From positions 1-62,355 of the forward strand of contig CAVRNW010000017.1 in NCBI GenBank assembly GCA_963722665.1: a stretch of DNA of 62,355 nt, written 5' to 3'. The translations under genes and the position numbers were made by a program. The notes under the pieces are model-generated. The model was not told the DNA's origin. It made no database searches and saw nothing but the letters and a program-made list of their open reading frames with translations. The stretch's first letter is position 1. Each line of letters begins with the position of its first letter. This DNA is from Site-B1 sp963722665 (GTDB taxonomy: Bacteria; Bacteroidota; Bacteroidia; Flavobacteriales; Flavobacteriaceae). Shown here one piece after another: positions 25,856 through 35,291 of this stretch.

Positions 25856-26193
25856 TGAAAAAGAAGTATTTGTTTCAGTCAACATCATTTTTAAGGGTCA
25901 TTCTTGTATTGAGTTTGTTTGTTATTCTTGTAATTGGTGGATTTACATACAGGCATATTTCTAATTTGACAAATTCTACAGAAATAGTTGTAAAAACCTA
26001 TAAAGTTAATGTTGAATTAGAGCAAATAATCTCTGATTTAAGAGATGCTGAAAGCGGATATAGAAATTATATAGCAACAAAAGATACTTTTTATTTAGAG
26101 CCTTATTTGAATGCTAAAGAAAATGTCAATAATTCTTTTATAAAATTAAAGGACCTGATACAAGTAAATTCTGAGCAACAGGAAAACTTGTAA
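25855..26193 (+). pseudogene. Truncated CHASE3 sensor histidine kinase
   Basis: 112 residues: an N-terminal TM segment (FLRVILVLSLFVILVIGGF) and the first half of a CHASE3 extracellular sensor domain (VELEQIISDLRDAESGYRNY, with DTFYLEPYLNAKE). The protein ends at QVNSEQQENL, within CHASE3; the second TM, HisKA and ATPase domains are missing and do not occur downstream, where a terminator follows at once. Overlaps the response regulator stop by one base, so the original unit was a regulator-kinase operon cut short. Confidence 0.85.
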
Positions 26194-26213
26194 CTAGTAT
26201 TTGCTATTTCTGT

Positions 26214-26243
26214 ATAAAAAAAGCCACCTTAAAAAGTGGCTTT
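26214..26243. terminator. Bidirectional terminator between trkH block and aminotransferase
   Basis: AAAAAAAGCCACCTT, loop AAA, AAGTGGCTTT: A-run and T-run on the two sides of a stem with one mismatch. It lies between the converging CHASE3 remnant (+) and aminotransferase (-) and was presumably the original trkH terminator. Confidence 0.75.
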
Positions 26244-26265
26244 GATGAGTTTTATACAGTATAAT

Positions 26266-27450
26266 TTAATTAACAACTTCCTTAATTCGCTTCATGGCTT
26301 CAATAATCTTCTCCTGGCTTGCTGCGTAAGAGATCCGGATACAATTAGGACTGCCAAATGCATCGCCTGTTACAGTTGCTACAAGAGCCTCTTCAAGAAG
26401 ATATAAAGAAAGATCGGTTGCATTATTGATCGTCTTTCCCCTTAATGTTTTTCCGAAGAAATAAGAGACATTAGGGAACACATAAAACGCACCTTCCGGA
26501 ACATTGGTGTCGAATCCTTTAATGTCCTTTAACAAGTTTAGCATCAGATCCCGACGTTTTTTAAATTCGTCGATCATATACTGAACCCGGGATGCTGGTT
26601 CGTTCAAAGCCGTAATAACAGCCCGTTGAGCAATACAGTTAGCTCCACTTGTAATTTGTCCCTGCATTTTATTACATGCACGAGCGATCCAGTCTGGAGC
26701 GCCTATATAACCAATTCTCCAGCCTGTCATTGCGAAGGCCTTTGAAACACCATTAACTGTAACGGTCCTGTCATACATGTCGTCAAATTGAGCCATGCTT
26801 TCATGACCTCCTACATAATTTATGTGCTCGTAAATTTCATCGGAAACCACATAGATATTAGGATGTTTTTGCAGAACATCAGCTAAGGAACGAAGTTCTT
26901 CTTTACTATATACAGAACCACTTGGGTTGCAGGGTGAACTATACCAGATCATTTTGGTTTTTGGTGTGATGGCTGCTTCCAGTTGTTCAGCCGTCATTTT
27001 AAAATCAGTATCGATACTAGTATGAACTTCAACCGGAACACCATCATTAAGTTTTACAATGTCAGCATAGCTTACCCAGTATGGACATGGTAAAATAACC
27101 TCATCTCCCTTGTTAAGCATTACGGCAGCAACATTGGCTAACGATTGCTTAGCACCGGTTGATACCACGATCTGTGGCAGTTTATATGATAAGTTGTTAT
27201 CTCGTTTGAATTTATTGATAATGGCTTCCTTTAATTCCACATAGCCATCAACAGGCGAGTAGGAATTATAGTTGTCATGTATTGCCTGAATGGCCGCATC
27301 TTTAATAAAGTCTGGTGTGTTAAAATCCGGCTCACCAAGACTTAATCCTATAATATCTTTTCCTTCTGCTCTTAATTCTCTTGCTTTAGCAGCCATTGCT
27401 AAAGTTGCAGATGTGGACATGTTTTGGACTCTTTCTGATAGTTGATTCAT
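26266..27450 (-). CDS. Class I/II PLP aminotransferase (aspartate aminotransferase type)
   Basis: 394 residues. PLP-dependent fold type I enzyme, most like the Bacillus/Thermus aspartate aminotransferase (Ib group). Motifs: GLSLGEPDFNTPDFI, PYWVSYADIV, YSSPCNPSGSVYSKEEL, VVSDEIYEHI, VNGVSKAFAMTGWRIGYIG with the PLP Lys in SKAF, and NCIRISYAAS with the carboxylate-binding Arg. Transfers amino groups between aspartate/glutamate and 2-oxoacids. Single gene between two terminators. Confidence 0.92.
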   Translation of the reverse strand: MNQLSERVQNMSTSATLAMAAKARELRAEGKDIIGLSLGEPDFNTPDFIKDAAIQAIHDNYNSYSPVDGYVELKEAIINKFKRDNNLSYKLPQIVVSTGAKQSLANVAAVMLNKGDEVILPCPYWVSYADIVKLNDGVPVEVHTSIDTDFKMTAEQLEAAITPKTKMIWYSSPCNPSGSVYSKEELRSLADVLQKHPNIYVVSDEIYEHINYVGGHESMAQFDDMYDRTVTVNGVSKAFAMTGWRIGYIGAPDWIARACNKMQGQITSGANCIAQRAVITALNEPASRVQYMIDEFKKRRDLMLNLLKDIKGFDTNVPEGAFYVFPNVSYFFGKTLRGKTINNATDLSLYLLEEALVATVTGDAFGSPNCIRISYAASQEKIIEAMKRIKEVVN

Positions 27451-27472
27451 AATTTAAGTTGGTATTCTAAAG

Positions 27473-27512
27473 TAATTAAAAAGGCGAAAGAAACATCTTT
27501 CACCTTTTTAAT
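27473..27512. terminator. Terminator after the desaturase
   Basis: A long stem, ATTAAAAAGGCGAAAGA ... TCTTTCACCTTTTTAAT with one mismatch and an AACA loop, directly after the desaturase stop on the minus strand and before the aminotransferase start. Confidence 0.75.
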
Positions 27513-27526
27513 TATAATTAATACTA

Positions 27527-28621
27527 TTAAGCCATACTAGGTTCCTTACCTAAGGCTTTTAGTTGATGATAATGTTCTATGATTGCTTTTCGCATCGTCT
27601 TATATTCATTATAAGGTAATTTAAATTCTAAAGCAGTTTCTTTTACAATTTTAGATATTTTCTTGTAATGAATATGACTTATGTTCGTGTATAAATGATG
27701 CTCTACCTGATGGTTTAATCCTCCTGTAAAGAAATCAACCAACTTGTTTTTAGGTGCAAAATTTGATGTTGTATATAATTGATGAATAGCCCAGGTGTTT
27801 TCCATGTTTCCTTCAGCGTCCGGCAAAGGCATTTCAGTGTTAGGCATAACATGTGCCAACTGAAAGACTACACTTAAAATTAAACCTGCTGTATAGTGCA
27901 TAATTAAAAAGCCAATAAGCACTTGCCACCATGCGTAACCGGAAATTAGAGGTAAGGCAATCCAAAGTGCATAATAAATTATTTTTCCAATAATAAGCTT
28001 CGTCCATTGAGTCGCCGGATGTGGCATTTTACCATAGGATAATTGTCTTTTTAAATATTGATAGGTTTGCTTAAAATCTGTTGTAATTGCCCAGTTTAGA
28101 GTTAGCAATCCGTAAAGGAAAAACGAATAATATTTTTGGTATTTATGAATTTTATACCATTTGGCATGTTCTGAAAAGCGAATTATTCTGCCAGCATCAA
28201 TATCTTCATCATGACCTTGAATGTTTGTGTAGGTATGGTGTAAAACATTATGCTGTACTTTCCAGTTATAATCATTTCCGGCAAGTATATAAATACTGCT
28301 TCCCATAAGTTTGTTTACCCATTTTTTACTTGAAAAAACTTCGTGATTGGCATCATGCATGACATTCATTCCAACTCCGGCCATTCCAATTCCAATAACA
28401 ATCATAGAAAGAATTAATGCCCAGGCAGGTAAATCTAAAGTTAATACCATTACTAAAGGAGCAAGTAATAAGGTAAACATTACTATTGTTTTAATATATA
28501 ATTTCCAGTTACCTGTACGTTTTATATTATTTTCTTTAAAATAAGAGTTGACTCGTTTATTAAGTGTTCTAAAGAACTTTGCAGAATCTGATCTTGAAAA
28601 GGATAGAGTTTTGTTTAACAT
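27527..28621 (-). CDS. Membrane fatty acid desaturase (acyl-lipid/acyl-CoA type)
   Basis: 364 residues with four to six TM segments. The three histidine boxes that bind the di-iron centre are complete: HDANHE, HHTYTN and HQVEHH. The last box has the Q-x-x-H-H form of front-end/linoleoyl-type desaturases. It adds a double bond to membrane fatty acids using O2 and an electron donor; no donor gene is adjacent. A TATCTTTGC box is at 28673-28680, 50 bases upstream of the start. Confidence 0.92.
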   Translation of the reverse strand: MLNKTLSFSRSDSAKFFRTLNKRVNSYFKENNIKRTGNWKLYIKTIVMFTLLLAPLVMVLTLDLPAWALILSMIVIGIGMAGVGMNVMHDANHEVFSSKKWVNKLMGSSIYILAGNDYNWKVQHNVLHHTYTNIQGHDEDIDAGRIIRFSEHAKWYKIHKYQKYYSFFLYGLLTLNWAITTDFKQTYQYLKRQLSYGKMPHPATQWTKLIIGKIIYYALWIALPLISGYAWWQVLIGFLIMHYTAGLILSVVFQLAHVMPNTEMPLPDAEGNMENTWAIHQLYTTSNFAPKNKLVDFFTGGLNHQVEHHLYTNISHIHYKKISKIVKETALEFKLPYNEYKTMRKAIIEHYHQLKALGKEPSMA

Positions 28622-28763
28622 AAAATAATTTTTCGCATAATAACAAATTAATTGTCATTATTACATAAGTTGCAAAGATAATTAATAATGGCTGGTTAAT
28701 TATATAAATATATCATAAAAATTTAGGTTTTAAAATACCTATTTTTGCTGAAAAAGTAATTTA

Positions 28764-29397
28764 ATGCAACTTATTTTAAAATACTTTCCAAATCTCACTG
28801 AAGCTCAAATAAAACAATTCGAGGCCTTGGAGGATTTATACCAGGATTGGAACTTAAAAATTAATGTTGTTTCAAGAAAGGACATCGATGAGTTATACCT
28901 GCGTCATGTGTTGCATTCTCTGGCAATTGCAAAGATCATTGATTTTAAAAGTGGTTCCCGAATTTTGGATGTTGGTACAGGAGGCGGATTTCCTGGAATT
29001 CCTTTAGCTATTTTATTTCCTGAATGTCAGTTTCATTTAGTGGACAGTATTGCAAAAAAAATAAAAGTTGTAGACGAAGTAAAGCATGGTTTGGGATTGA
29101 CCAATGTAAAAACATCTCATAGCAGAGTAGAAGATGTTAAGGGTAATTATGATTTTATTGTGAGTCGTGCAGTAGCAGCAATGCCAACTTTTGTCCACTG
29201 GGTAAAAGGCAAGATCGCCAAAAAACAAAATAACTCATTTAAGAAATGGCATTATTTATTTAAAAGGTGGTGATCTTGAAGAGGAGTTGAAGAACTATAA
29301 GACTGCTAAGGTCTATAATATTTCTGATTTTTTTGAAGAGGCCTTTTTTGATACTAAGAAAATTGTGTATTTGCCTTTAAAATATTCAGGAAAATGA
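28764..29397 (+). CDS. rsmG: 16S rRNA (guanine-527-N7) methyltransferase (one frameshift)
   Basis: Methylates G527 of 16S rRNA; loss gives low-level streptomycin resistance in other bacteria. Motifs: WNLKINVVSRKD, YLRHVLHSLAI, ILDVGTGGGFPGIPLAILFP (SAM loop), FHLVDSIAKKI and FIVSRAVAAMPTFVHWVKG. One extra A in the run at 29244-29246 interrupts the frame; corrected, it continues NGIIYLKGGDLEEELKNYK to KIVYLPLKYSGK and stops at 29395-29397, 210 residues, the normal length. A TATTTTTG box ends 17 bases before the start. Converges with the DUF6029 gene, 14-base gap. Confidence 0.94.
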
Positions 29398-29411
29398 ATG
29401 ATGTTAATTGA

Positions 29412-31151
29412 CTAAAAAGCTGTAGATAGATTTATTGACAAACCTGTATTTTCAGGAACAAATCTGCATACTCCACCAACACAGATCAATCCACCTCGTT
29501 GACGACCATAATTTAATGCAATACGAGTCGCTCCTTTTGAATAACTTCCTCCTAAATTATAGTAGTGAATTTGGTCATCTTCAACATCATTGCCGTAATT
29601 ATAAATATCAGTCACGTAAAATGACAGTGTTCTGCCGGCATTATATTCTAAAGTGCCACCTGCCCAATTTTTTTGATCGTCCTTAGTCCATAAATGTTGT
29701 CCTTCAATTCTAAAAGATCTACCGTTACTCAATTTATGCGTTAAATCGGCTATAACAATATTAGAATTAATATTTCCCTGGACACCCAGAGGTCCACCCT
29801 GGACAACTCCTTTGTCAACAATGGTATTAATAAAAGTGAAAATACCGCTCCATGACTGAGACATTTTTTTTCTTATTTCAAAATTAAAATCTCGGTTTAG
29901 TCTGCTTCCGAATTTTAAAAATTCAGTTCTGTAATTTGATTGTGATTGATCGAATTCAGCATCTATTAGTGACCAATATGAAAAATTAGAGGTAAATTTT
30001 GTTCCATATTTACCACCAAACAGAGTTCCTTTTTTAAAATTATAAAACAGATCGAACTGTCCTCCAATTTCACCCGCTTGCCCTGCAAAGTCCTGAAGAT
30101 ACAAGAAAGGTTGAGGTTGATAAATGTAGATATTGGCCAATGAATAGTCTTGCTGCTTGGTTAAAGCAGGCCAGTAATTAATACTTGACATTATAAACTG
30201 GTTGCCACCGGGAACGGCAAAATCCCTTTCTGAAAAGAAGGCCATGTTTTCAAGTCTTCTGAATGTTCCGGAAAGTCCAAAACCTTTTTTTGTATAACCG
30301 GTTGTAAGCAATAAGGCATTCCCGTTAAAGTAATTTCCCTGAATAATTTCCGGCAATCCAATTGATGGTGGCGTATAAGCGACATCTTTGCCTTTAATGG
30401 AATACTCGGCATTTATATATAATTTTCCGAGATCAATATCGATTCTTGAAGAAAATGAATTGACCATTTCAGGAAAATCTGTGGTGTCAAAACCATCATC
30501 TCGGGGTTTGAAGTCTTCTTGTTTACCGACATAACTTAATCCGAAATTAAAACTATTTAGGCTTTCAATATTTAAGGCATTTGCAAGATCTATATTGGTA
30601 TCAAATCCAAAAACGTTTCCTTTTGATACGTCATAAGCAATTCTGTTTTGTCCATACAGTGCCGTGAAATTTAAAAAATCTGTTGGGTTATATTTAATAC
30701 GACCTCCTCTTAAAGCATTGTTAATTCCTAATTGACGCTCTTCATATGCACGAAGCAATAGTCCACTTCCAAATTGTTCATAGAAATAGCCGGCAGTAAT
30801 ATCTAATTTGTCATTTCTAAAATTAGCATAGTAAGTAGCGATGTTTGTTTCATTATAGCCAGAATAATAATTAAACGGAGCGGTTGGTTCATAACTTTCA
30901 ATCTGTAATCCAACTGTAAATCTTTTTAAAAAACCATAGTCCAGTCTTAAATACGAATTCTCTCTAACTTGCTTATCTTCAGGAAAATCACCTAATTTTT
31001 TGTCGTTAACATACCACTGTGCGTTACTTTCAAAACTTCCGGTTAAATTATTTAAAAATTGATTAAAGGCACTTTGTTCACCGGAGTCCTGTTGTTGTCC
31101 TAAAAGTAGAAAAGGTATTACAAATACAAAGCAGAGAATGATTCTTTTCAT
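29412..31151 (-). CDS. DUF6029-family outer-membrane beta-barrel protein
   Basis: 579 residues with a signal peptide (LCFVFVIPFLLLGQ) and a continuous series of amphipathic beta strands ending in Phe (TGLSINLSTAF), the outer-membrane sorting pattern. Includes FESNAQWYVNDKKLGDFPED near the N-terminus, typical of DUF6029. Late in the chain is a pair of Cys, GGLICVGGVCRFVP. Function unknown. It is 34 bases downstream of a TlpA-type thioredoxin on the same strand and divergent from an Omp28 gene; this group recurs, to my recollection, in other Flavobacteriaceae, suggesting a shared redox role at the outer membrane. Confidence 0.8.
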   Translation of the reverse strand: MKRIILCFVFVIPFLLLGQQQDSGEQSAFNQFLNNLTGSFESNAQWYVNDKKLGDFPEDKQVRENSYLRLDYGFLKRFTVGLQIESYEPTAPFNYYSGYNETNIATYYANFRNDKLDITAGYFYEQFGSGLLLRAYEERQLGINNALRGGRIKYNPTDFLNFTALYGQNRIAYDVSKGNVFGFDTNIDLANALNIESLNSFNFGLSYVGKQEDFKPRDDGFDTTDFPEMVNSFSSRIDIDLGKLYINAEYSIKGKDVAYTPPSIGLPEIIQGNYFNGNALLLTTGYTKKGFGLSGTFRRLENMAFFSERDFAVPGGNQFIMSSINYWPALTKQQDYSLANIYIYQPQPFLYLQDFAGQAGEIGGQFDLFYNFKKGTLFGGKYGTKFTSNFSYWSLIDAEFDQSQSNYRTEFLKFGSRLNRDFNFEIRKKMSQSWSGIFTFINTIVDKGVVQGGPLGVQGNINSNIVIADLTHKLSNGRSFRIEGQHLWTKDDQKNWAGGTLEYNAGRTLSFYVTDIYNYGNDVEDDQIHYYNLGGSYSKGATRIALNYGRQRGGLICVGGVCRFVPENTGLSINLSTAF

Positions 31152-31185
31152 CAGTTCAAATTAATTTTGGTTGGAATTGAATGCT

Positions 31186-31665
31186 TTAAGAATGTTTTTT
31201 GATTTCCATATACAGGTCTTCCTCAGATCCCGGAGCATATCCCGAATGTCTATAAACAATTTCACCATTTTTAATAATTAATGTCAAAGGTATCGTAGAA
31301 GAACCCAGGGCTCGTTTAAGATCATTGTTGGTGTCTAAGAGCACTACATAATCCCAGTCTTTTCCATTAATTAGTGGTTTAACCCTTTTAACCGTTCTTG
31401 AGTCATCCACCGAAATTGCATAAAGAATAACATTGGTCTCTTGCTGCCATTCACTGTATACCTCGCTTATAGCATCCAATTCGTTTTTACAAGGTACACA
31501 CCAGGTTGCCCACAGCGAAACTACGATAAGGTCATTATTATTAGAGATCTCCTGCAAATTGGTTGTTTCTCCATTTAAAGTTTTTAATGGAGTATTTGGA
31601 ATGCTGTTTTGGCTGGTTAAGACATTACAAAAAAGAATGCTTAGTAGTATTACGAATTTTTTCAT
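31186..31665 (-). CDS. TlpA-type periplasmic thioredoxin
   Basis: 159 residues: signal peptide (ILLSILFCNVLTS), then an AhpC/TSA-Redoxin domain with the active site LWATWCVPCKNELDAI (WCxPC) and the cis-Pro loop STIPLTLIIKNGE. Reduces disulfides in the periplasm; electrons would come from a DsbD/CcdA-type protein not present here. First gene of a two-gene unit with the DUF6029 barrel protein, whose C-terminal Cys pair could be a client. Confidence 0.9.
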   Translation of the reverse strand: MKKFVILLSILFCNVLTSQNSIPNTPLKTLNGETTNLQEISNNNDLIVVSLWATWCVPCKNELDAISEVYSEWQQETNVILYAISVDDSRTVKRVKPLINGKDWDYVVLLDTNNDLKRALGSSTIPLTLIIKNGEIVYRHSGYAPGSEEDLYMEIKKHS

Positions 31666-31832
31666 TTTTTTAATTTAATTGAAAGGAAGGCTCAATATTA
31701 GTAATTATTTAGTCAAAAATTGTTCCTTTTTTAATGATTTTGCATATTTTTGACTCATTATTGAATTATTCAGAATTCCATTTACCGAATGATCATATTC
31801 CTGCATTTATATAAATAAAATCAAATCATTAA

Positions 31833-33137
31833 ATGAAAAGTCAAAGCCTTCTAAAGTCAGCAATACTGTTAGTGTTTTTAATTTTGGTTAATTCCTGCAG
31901 TAAATCTTCGGATAATGAACCAAATAATCCTGATACGAATCAACTTACGGCTATCACAATTTCCACAAGTACTAGTTCTATAATTTTAGAATCACAAGGT
32001 TATTTCACTTTGACTGTCTTAGGTAACGATAATGCAAATTATTCTACCAATTCAACAGTTTACGTGAACGGTAATGTGATTTCCGGGAATACTTTTACTC
32101 CTAATGAAATAGGTGTTTTAGAAATATATGCAAAAAAAGGTGATTTAACCAGTAATACAGTTACGGTTGAAGTGATAAGTGGCGTAGAAGGAATAAGTGT
32201 TAGTTTAAGTGCTCAAAGTGTTAAAGTCAATGGAACTGTAGAATTTACCGCATCAGACAATTACAATACTGATGTGACTTCTGAATCGGTCTTTTATGTA
32301 GATGGAGTGGCCATTACAGGAAATACATTCAGTACTGATGAATTTGGGCCACACGGAGTTTATGCGAAATATAACAGTGTCAACGGAGAATTGCAGTCTC
32401 CCCCTGTTAACTTGAATGTTTACCGATTTACAAAAAAAGTTTTGGTAGAGGATTACACAGGATCCTGGTGTGGATATTGCCCAAGACTGGCTTATAGTTT
32501 GGATCAGGCAGAACAAGAAGATGAGGCTGTTATAGGAGTCGGTATTCATAGGGAATATAATGGCGATCCGGGATATCCGATGCATTTTGATGAAGTTTTT
32601 GATATGCTAAATCAATATGGGATAACCGGTTTTCCTTCTGGCAGAATTAACAGAAACACAGTCTGGAATGAGTCCGTAAGCCAGATTTTAAGCTACCTGG
32701 GGTCGAACCCGGGCCTGGGATTGGCAATAAACTCTACGTTGGCAGGAAATGATATTGACGTAGAGATTAAAATAGGATACGATGTTCCGGCTTCCAATAA
32801 TAAAATTGTTGTCTATTTAATGGAGGATGGGTTGATTTATCCGCAAGTCAATTACTATAATAATGATCCTAATAGTACATGGTATCAAACCGGAGATCCA
32901 ATTCAAAATTTTGTTCATAACAATGTATTAAGAAAGGCTTTCACAAATATTTTTGGAGACGCCATACCAGATGCGGCTGTTGGAGATGAGTATATCAATT
33001 ATTTCAACCTTACAGTTCCGGCATCTGTGCAAAACACTTCTAATCTGGAAATAGTGGCGTTTGTCTTGAATACTACTACAGGATCGGTTGTTAATGTTCA
33101 ACATGCTCCTTTAGGTGTACAACAGGATTTTGATTAA
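31833..33137 (+). CDS. Omp28-related surface lipoprotein with thioredoxin-like motif
   Basis: 434 residues. Lipoprotein signal (LVFLILVNSCSKSSDNEP), two Ig-like repeats with the same pattern (NSTVYVNGNVISGNTFTPNE and ESVFYVDGVAITGNTFSTDE), then an Omp28 domain: KKVLVEDYTGSWCGYCPRLA has a CxxC centre, followed by YGITGFPSGRINR with a cis-Pro-like loop. Omp28 was described as an outer-membrane antigen of Porphyromonas; the thioredoxin-like core is known for the family, the redox role is inference. Divergent from tlpA/DUF6029. Confidence 0.88.
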   Translation: MKSQSLLKSAILLVFLILVNSCSKSSDNEPNNPDTNQLTAITISTSTSSIILESQGYFTLTVLGNDNANYSTNSTVYVNGNVISGNTFTPNEIGVLEIYAKKGDLTSNTVTVEVISGVEGISVSLSAQSVKVNGTVEFTASDNYNTDVTSESVFYVDGVAITGNTFSTDEFGPHGVYAKYNSVNGELQSPPVNLNVYRFTKKVLVEDYTGSWCGYCPRLAYSLDQAEQEDEAVIGVGIHREYNGDPGYPMHFDEVFDMLNQYGITGFPSGRINRNTVWNESVSQILSYLGSNPGLGLAINSTLAGNDIDVEIKIGYDVPASNNKIVVYLMEDGLIYPQVNYYNNDPNSTWYQTGDPIQNFVHNNVLRKAFTNIFGDAIPDAAVGDEYINYFNLTVPASVQNTSNLEIVAFVLNTTTGSVVNVQHAPLGVQQDFD

Positions 33138-33190
33138 AAGCAGCAAAAACGAGTAAGAAAATAATTGATAACAAAAACAAAAAACAGATC

Positions 33191-33370
33191 ATGAGTCAAG
33201 CCAAAGAATGCCTAGTGTGTAAAAAACCATCTTCAGAAATACCGGTGACAAAATTTTATTATAAGGAAAGCGAATTTTATATATGTCCGCAGCATATGCC
33301 AACAATAATCCATAATCCTCAGGAATTAATAGGATTACTGGATGGAGCAGATAAATTTAAAGGAGTTTAA
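33191..33370 (+). CDS. Small protein with CxxC...CxxH zinc-ribbon pattern
   Basis: 59 residues starting ATGAGTCAAGCC, 53 bases after the Omp28 gene. The sequence has ECLVCKKPSSEIPVTKFYYK and then FYICPQHMPTIIHNPQEL: Cys-x2-Cys, about 22 residues, Cys-x2-His, a compact zinc-ribbon-like arrangement. The C-terminal half (PQELIGLLDGADKFKGV) is helical. Cytoplasmic, no signal peptide. Similar tiny proteins are common in Flavobacteriaceae; no function is known to me. A perfect-palindrome terminator follows. Confidence 0.72.
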   Translation: MSQAKECLVCKKPSSEIPVTKFYYKESEFYICPQHMPTIIHNPQELIGLLDGADKFKGV

Positions 33371-33379
33371 TATAAAACA

Positions 33380-33406
33380 AAGAAGCGCCAATTGGCGCTT
33401 CTTTTA
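33380..33406. terminator. Bidirectional terminator
   Basis: The 22-bp perfect palindrome AGAAGCGCCA-ATTGGCGCTTCT (33381-33402) between A- and T-runs. It ends both the Omp28/small-protein unit (+) and pruA (-). Confidence 0.85.
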
Positions 33407-33422
33407 TAATTTATAGTAATTC

Positions 33423-35141
33423 TTATTTCTTAAATTTGGTAGACAGATCTTTACCAAATTCCTTTAACTTTTCGATTGCACTTTCAACTTCTTTTTCCAC
33501 AGTTTCTATGGTGCTTTTTTCTAAAAACGGATAACGATAATCTGTTGGAGGGACAAATGTTTCTTTGATAGTCCTATTATTAACCCATCGCAATAAATTC
33601 CAAACCGATCCGGCTTTATCATTTGTTCCGGAACCTCTAGCTCCTCCAAATGGCTGTTGTCCAACAACTGCTCCGGTTGGTTTGTCGTTGATATAAAAGT
33701 TTCCTGCTGCATTCTCCAGTTTGTTTGTAGCAATATCGATCACATATCTGTCACCGCTAAAAATAGCTCCGGTTAAGGCATATTCACTTGTATTATCCAC
33801 AAGATCCAGTGCTTCCTCCCATTTATTGTCTTCATAAACATATACGGTCAAAATGGGACCGAATAATTCAGTACACATGGTTTTGTATTTTGGATCTGTT
33901 GTAACTATTACTGTTGGTTCAATGAAATATCCCTCAGAATCGTCATAATTACCGCCAATAATAACATCAGCTTTTGCATCTGCCTTCGCCTGATCAATAT
34001 AACTTGATAATTTTTTAAATGCTCTATCGTCTATAACGGCATTGATGAAATTAGAGGTGTCTTCAGGAGATCCCATTTTAAAAGATTTCAGGTCTTTTTC
34101 AACCGCTTTCTTAACATCACTCCACAAACTTTTCGGAATGTACGCACGAGAGGCCGCTGAACATTTTTGACCTTGAAATTCAAAGGCACCTCTGGAAATA
34201 GCAGTAGCAATTTCCTGAGCATTTGCAGAAGGATGTGCCCAGATAAAATCCTTTCCTCCTGTTTCTCCTACAATTCTGGGGTACGATTTATATTTGCCTA
34301 CGTTTTTCCCAATGGTTTCCCAAAAACTGTTGAATACAGGTGTTGACCCTGTAAAATGAACTCCCGCAAAATCCGGACTGTTCAAAAGTACATCAGTAAT
34401 TGTTGCGGAGTTCCCTGTGACCATATTTATGACACCATCCGGTAATCCGGCAGCTTTAAACAGCTCCATAATGACATAAGCTGAATATACCTGAGATCGT
34501 GCAGGTTTCCAAATGACAACATTACCCATTAATGCCGGAGCAGCTGGTAAATTACCTGCTATGGATGTGAAGTTAAAAGGCGTGATAGCATAGACAAAAC
34601 CTTCCAAAGGTCTGTATTCCATTCTATTCCATATTCCGGCGGCAGATTCAGGCTGGTTGCTGTAGATCTCTGTCATGAATTGGACATTAAAACGGAAGAA
34701 ATCAATTAGCTCACATGCAGCGTCTATCTCAGCCTGAAAGACGTTTTTGGACTGTGCGATCATGGTAGCGGCATTTATCCTATTTCGGAATGGCCCTGCT
34801 AAGAGATCAGCAGCTTTTAAGAATATGGCGGCGCGATGCTCCCAGCTTGTTGCAGCCCATTTTACACGTGCTTTAGCAGCCTCTTTTACAGCTAATTCAA
34901 TATGTTTTTTCTCTGCAGTATGGTACTGTCCAACAATGTGCTTATGATCATGTGGTGGACAAATATCCACGGTCTTTCCTGTTCTATATTCCTTACCGCC
35001 AATATAAAAAGGAATGTCCACATGCTCTTTATACATCTTTTTGTATGTATTTATTAACGCTTCTCTTTGAGAAGTGCCTGGAGCATAAGAATTTATTGGT
35101 TCATTTACTGCTTTAGGTACTTTATAAAATCCTGTAGCCAT
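33423..35141 (-). CDS. pruA: L-glutamate gamma-semialdehyde dehydrogenase (P5C dehydrogenase)
   Basis: Oxidises glutamate semialdehyde to glutamate with NAD+ in proline catabolism. 572 residues, intact. Aldehyde dehydrogenase hallmarks: ITPFNFTSIAGNLPAAPALM, VHFTGSTPVF, VGETGGKDFIW (general-base Glu) and FEFQGQKCSAASRAY (catalytic Cys), plus PFGGARGSGTNDKAG, characteristic of the P5CDH group. The C-terminus carries about 30 extra charged residues (TVEKEVESAIEKLKEFGKDL) forming an amphipathic helix. The proline dehydrogenase partner is not in the window. TATCTTTGC box at 35182-35189. Confidence 0.95.
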   Translation of the reverse strand: MATGFYKVPKAVNEPINSYAPGTSQREALINTYKKMYKEHVDIPFYIGGKEYRTGKTVDICPPHDHKHIVGQYHTAEKKHIELAVKEAAKARVKWAATSWEHRAAIFLKAADLLAGPFRNRINAATMIAQSKNVFQAEIDAACELIDFFRFNVQFMTEIYSNQPESAAGIWNRMEYRPLEGFVYAITPFNFTSIAGNLPAAPALMGNVVIWKPARSQVYSAYVIMELFKAAGLPDGVINMVTGNSATITDVLLNSPDFAGVHFTGSTPVFNSFWETIGKNVGKYKSYPRIVGETGGKDFIWAHPSANAQEIATAISRGAFEFQGQKCSAASRAYIPKSLWSDVKKAVEKDLKSFKMGSPEDTSNFINAVIDDRAFKKLSSYIDQAKADAKADVIIGGNYDDSEGYFIEPTVIVTTDPKYKTMCTELFGPILTVYVYEDNKWEEALDLVDNTSEYALTGAIFSGDRYVIDIATNKLENAAGNFYINDKPTGAVVGQQPFGGARGSGTNDKAGSVWNLLRWVNNRTIKETFVPPTDYRYPFLEKSTIETVEKEVESAIEKLKEFGKDLSTKFKK

Positions 35142-35291
35142 AGTTCTTATTTAGTTTTTATTGTGTTGATTTTTTGAGTTGCAAAGATAGAATATTTTAC
35201 GGATTCTATTGGTTATCAAGGTTACTTAAAGACCTAAAAAAATAAATAATTTTTTGTAAGTTGCTCCTCTCATTCGAGACCATAAAAACAT

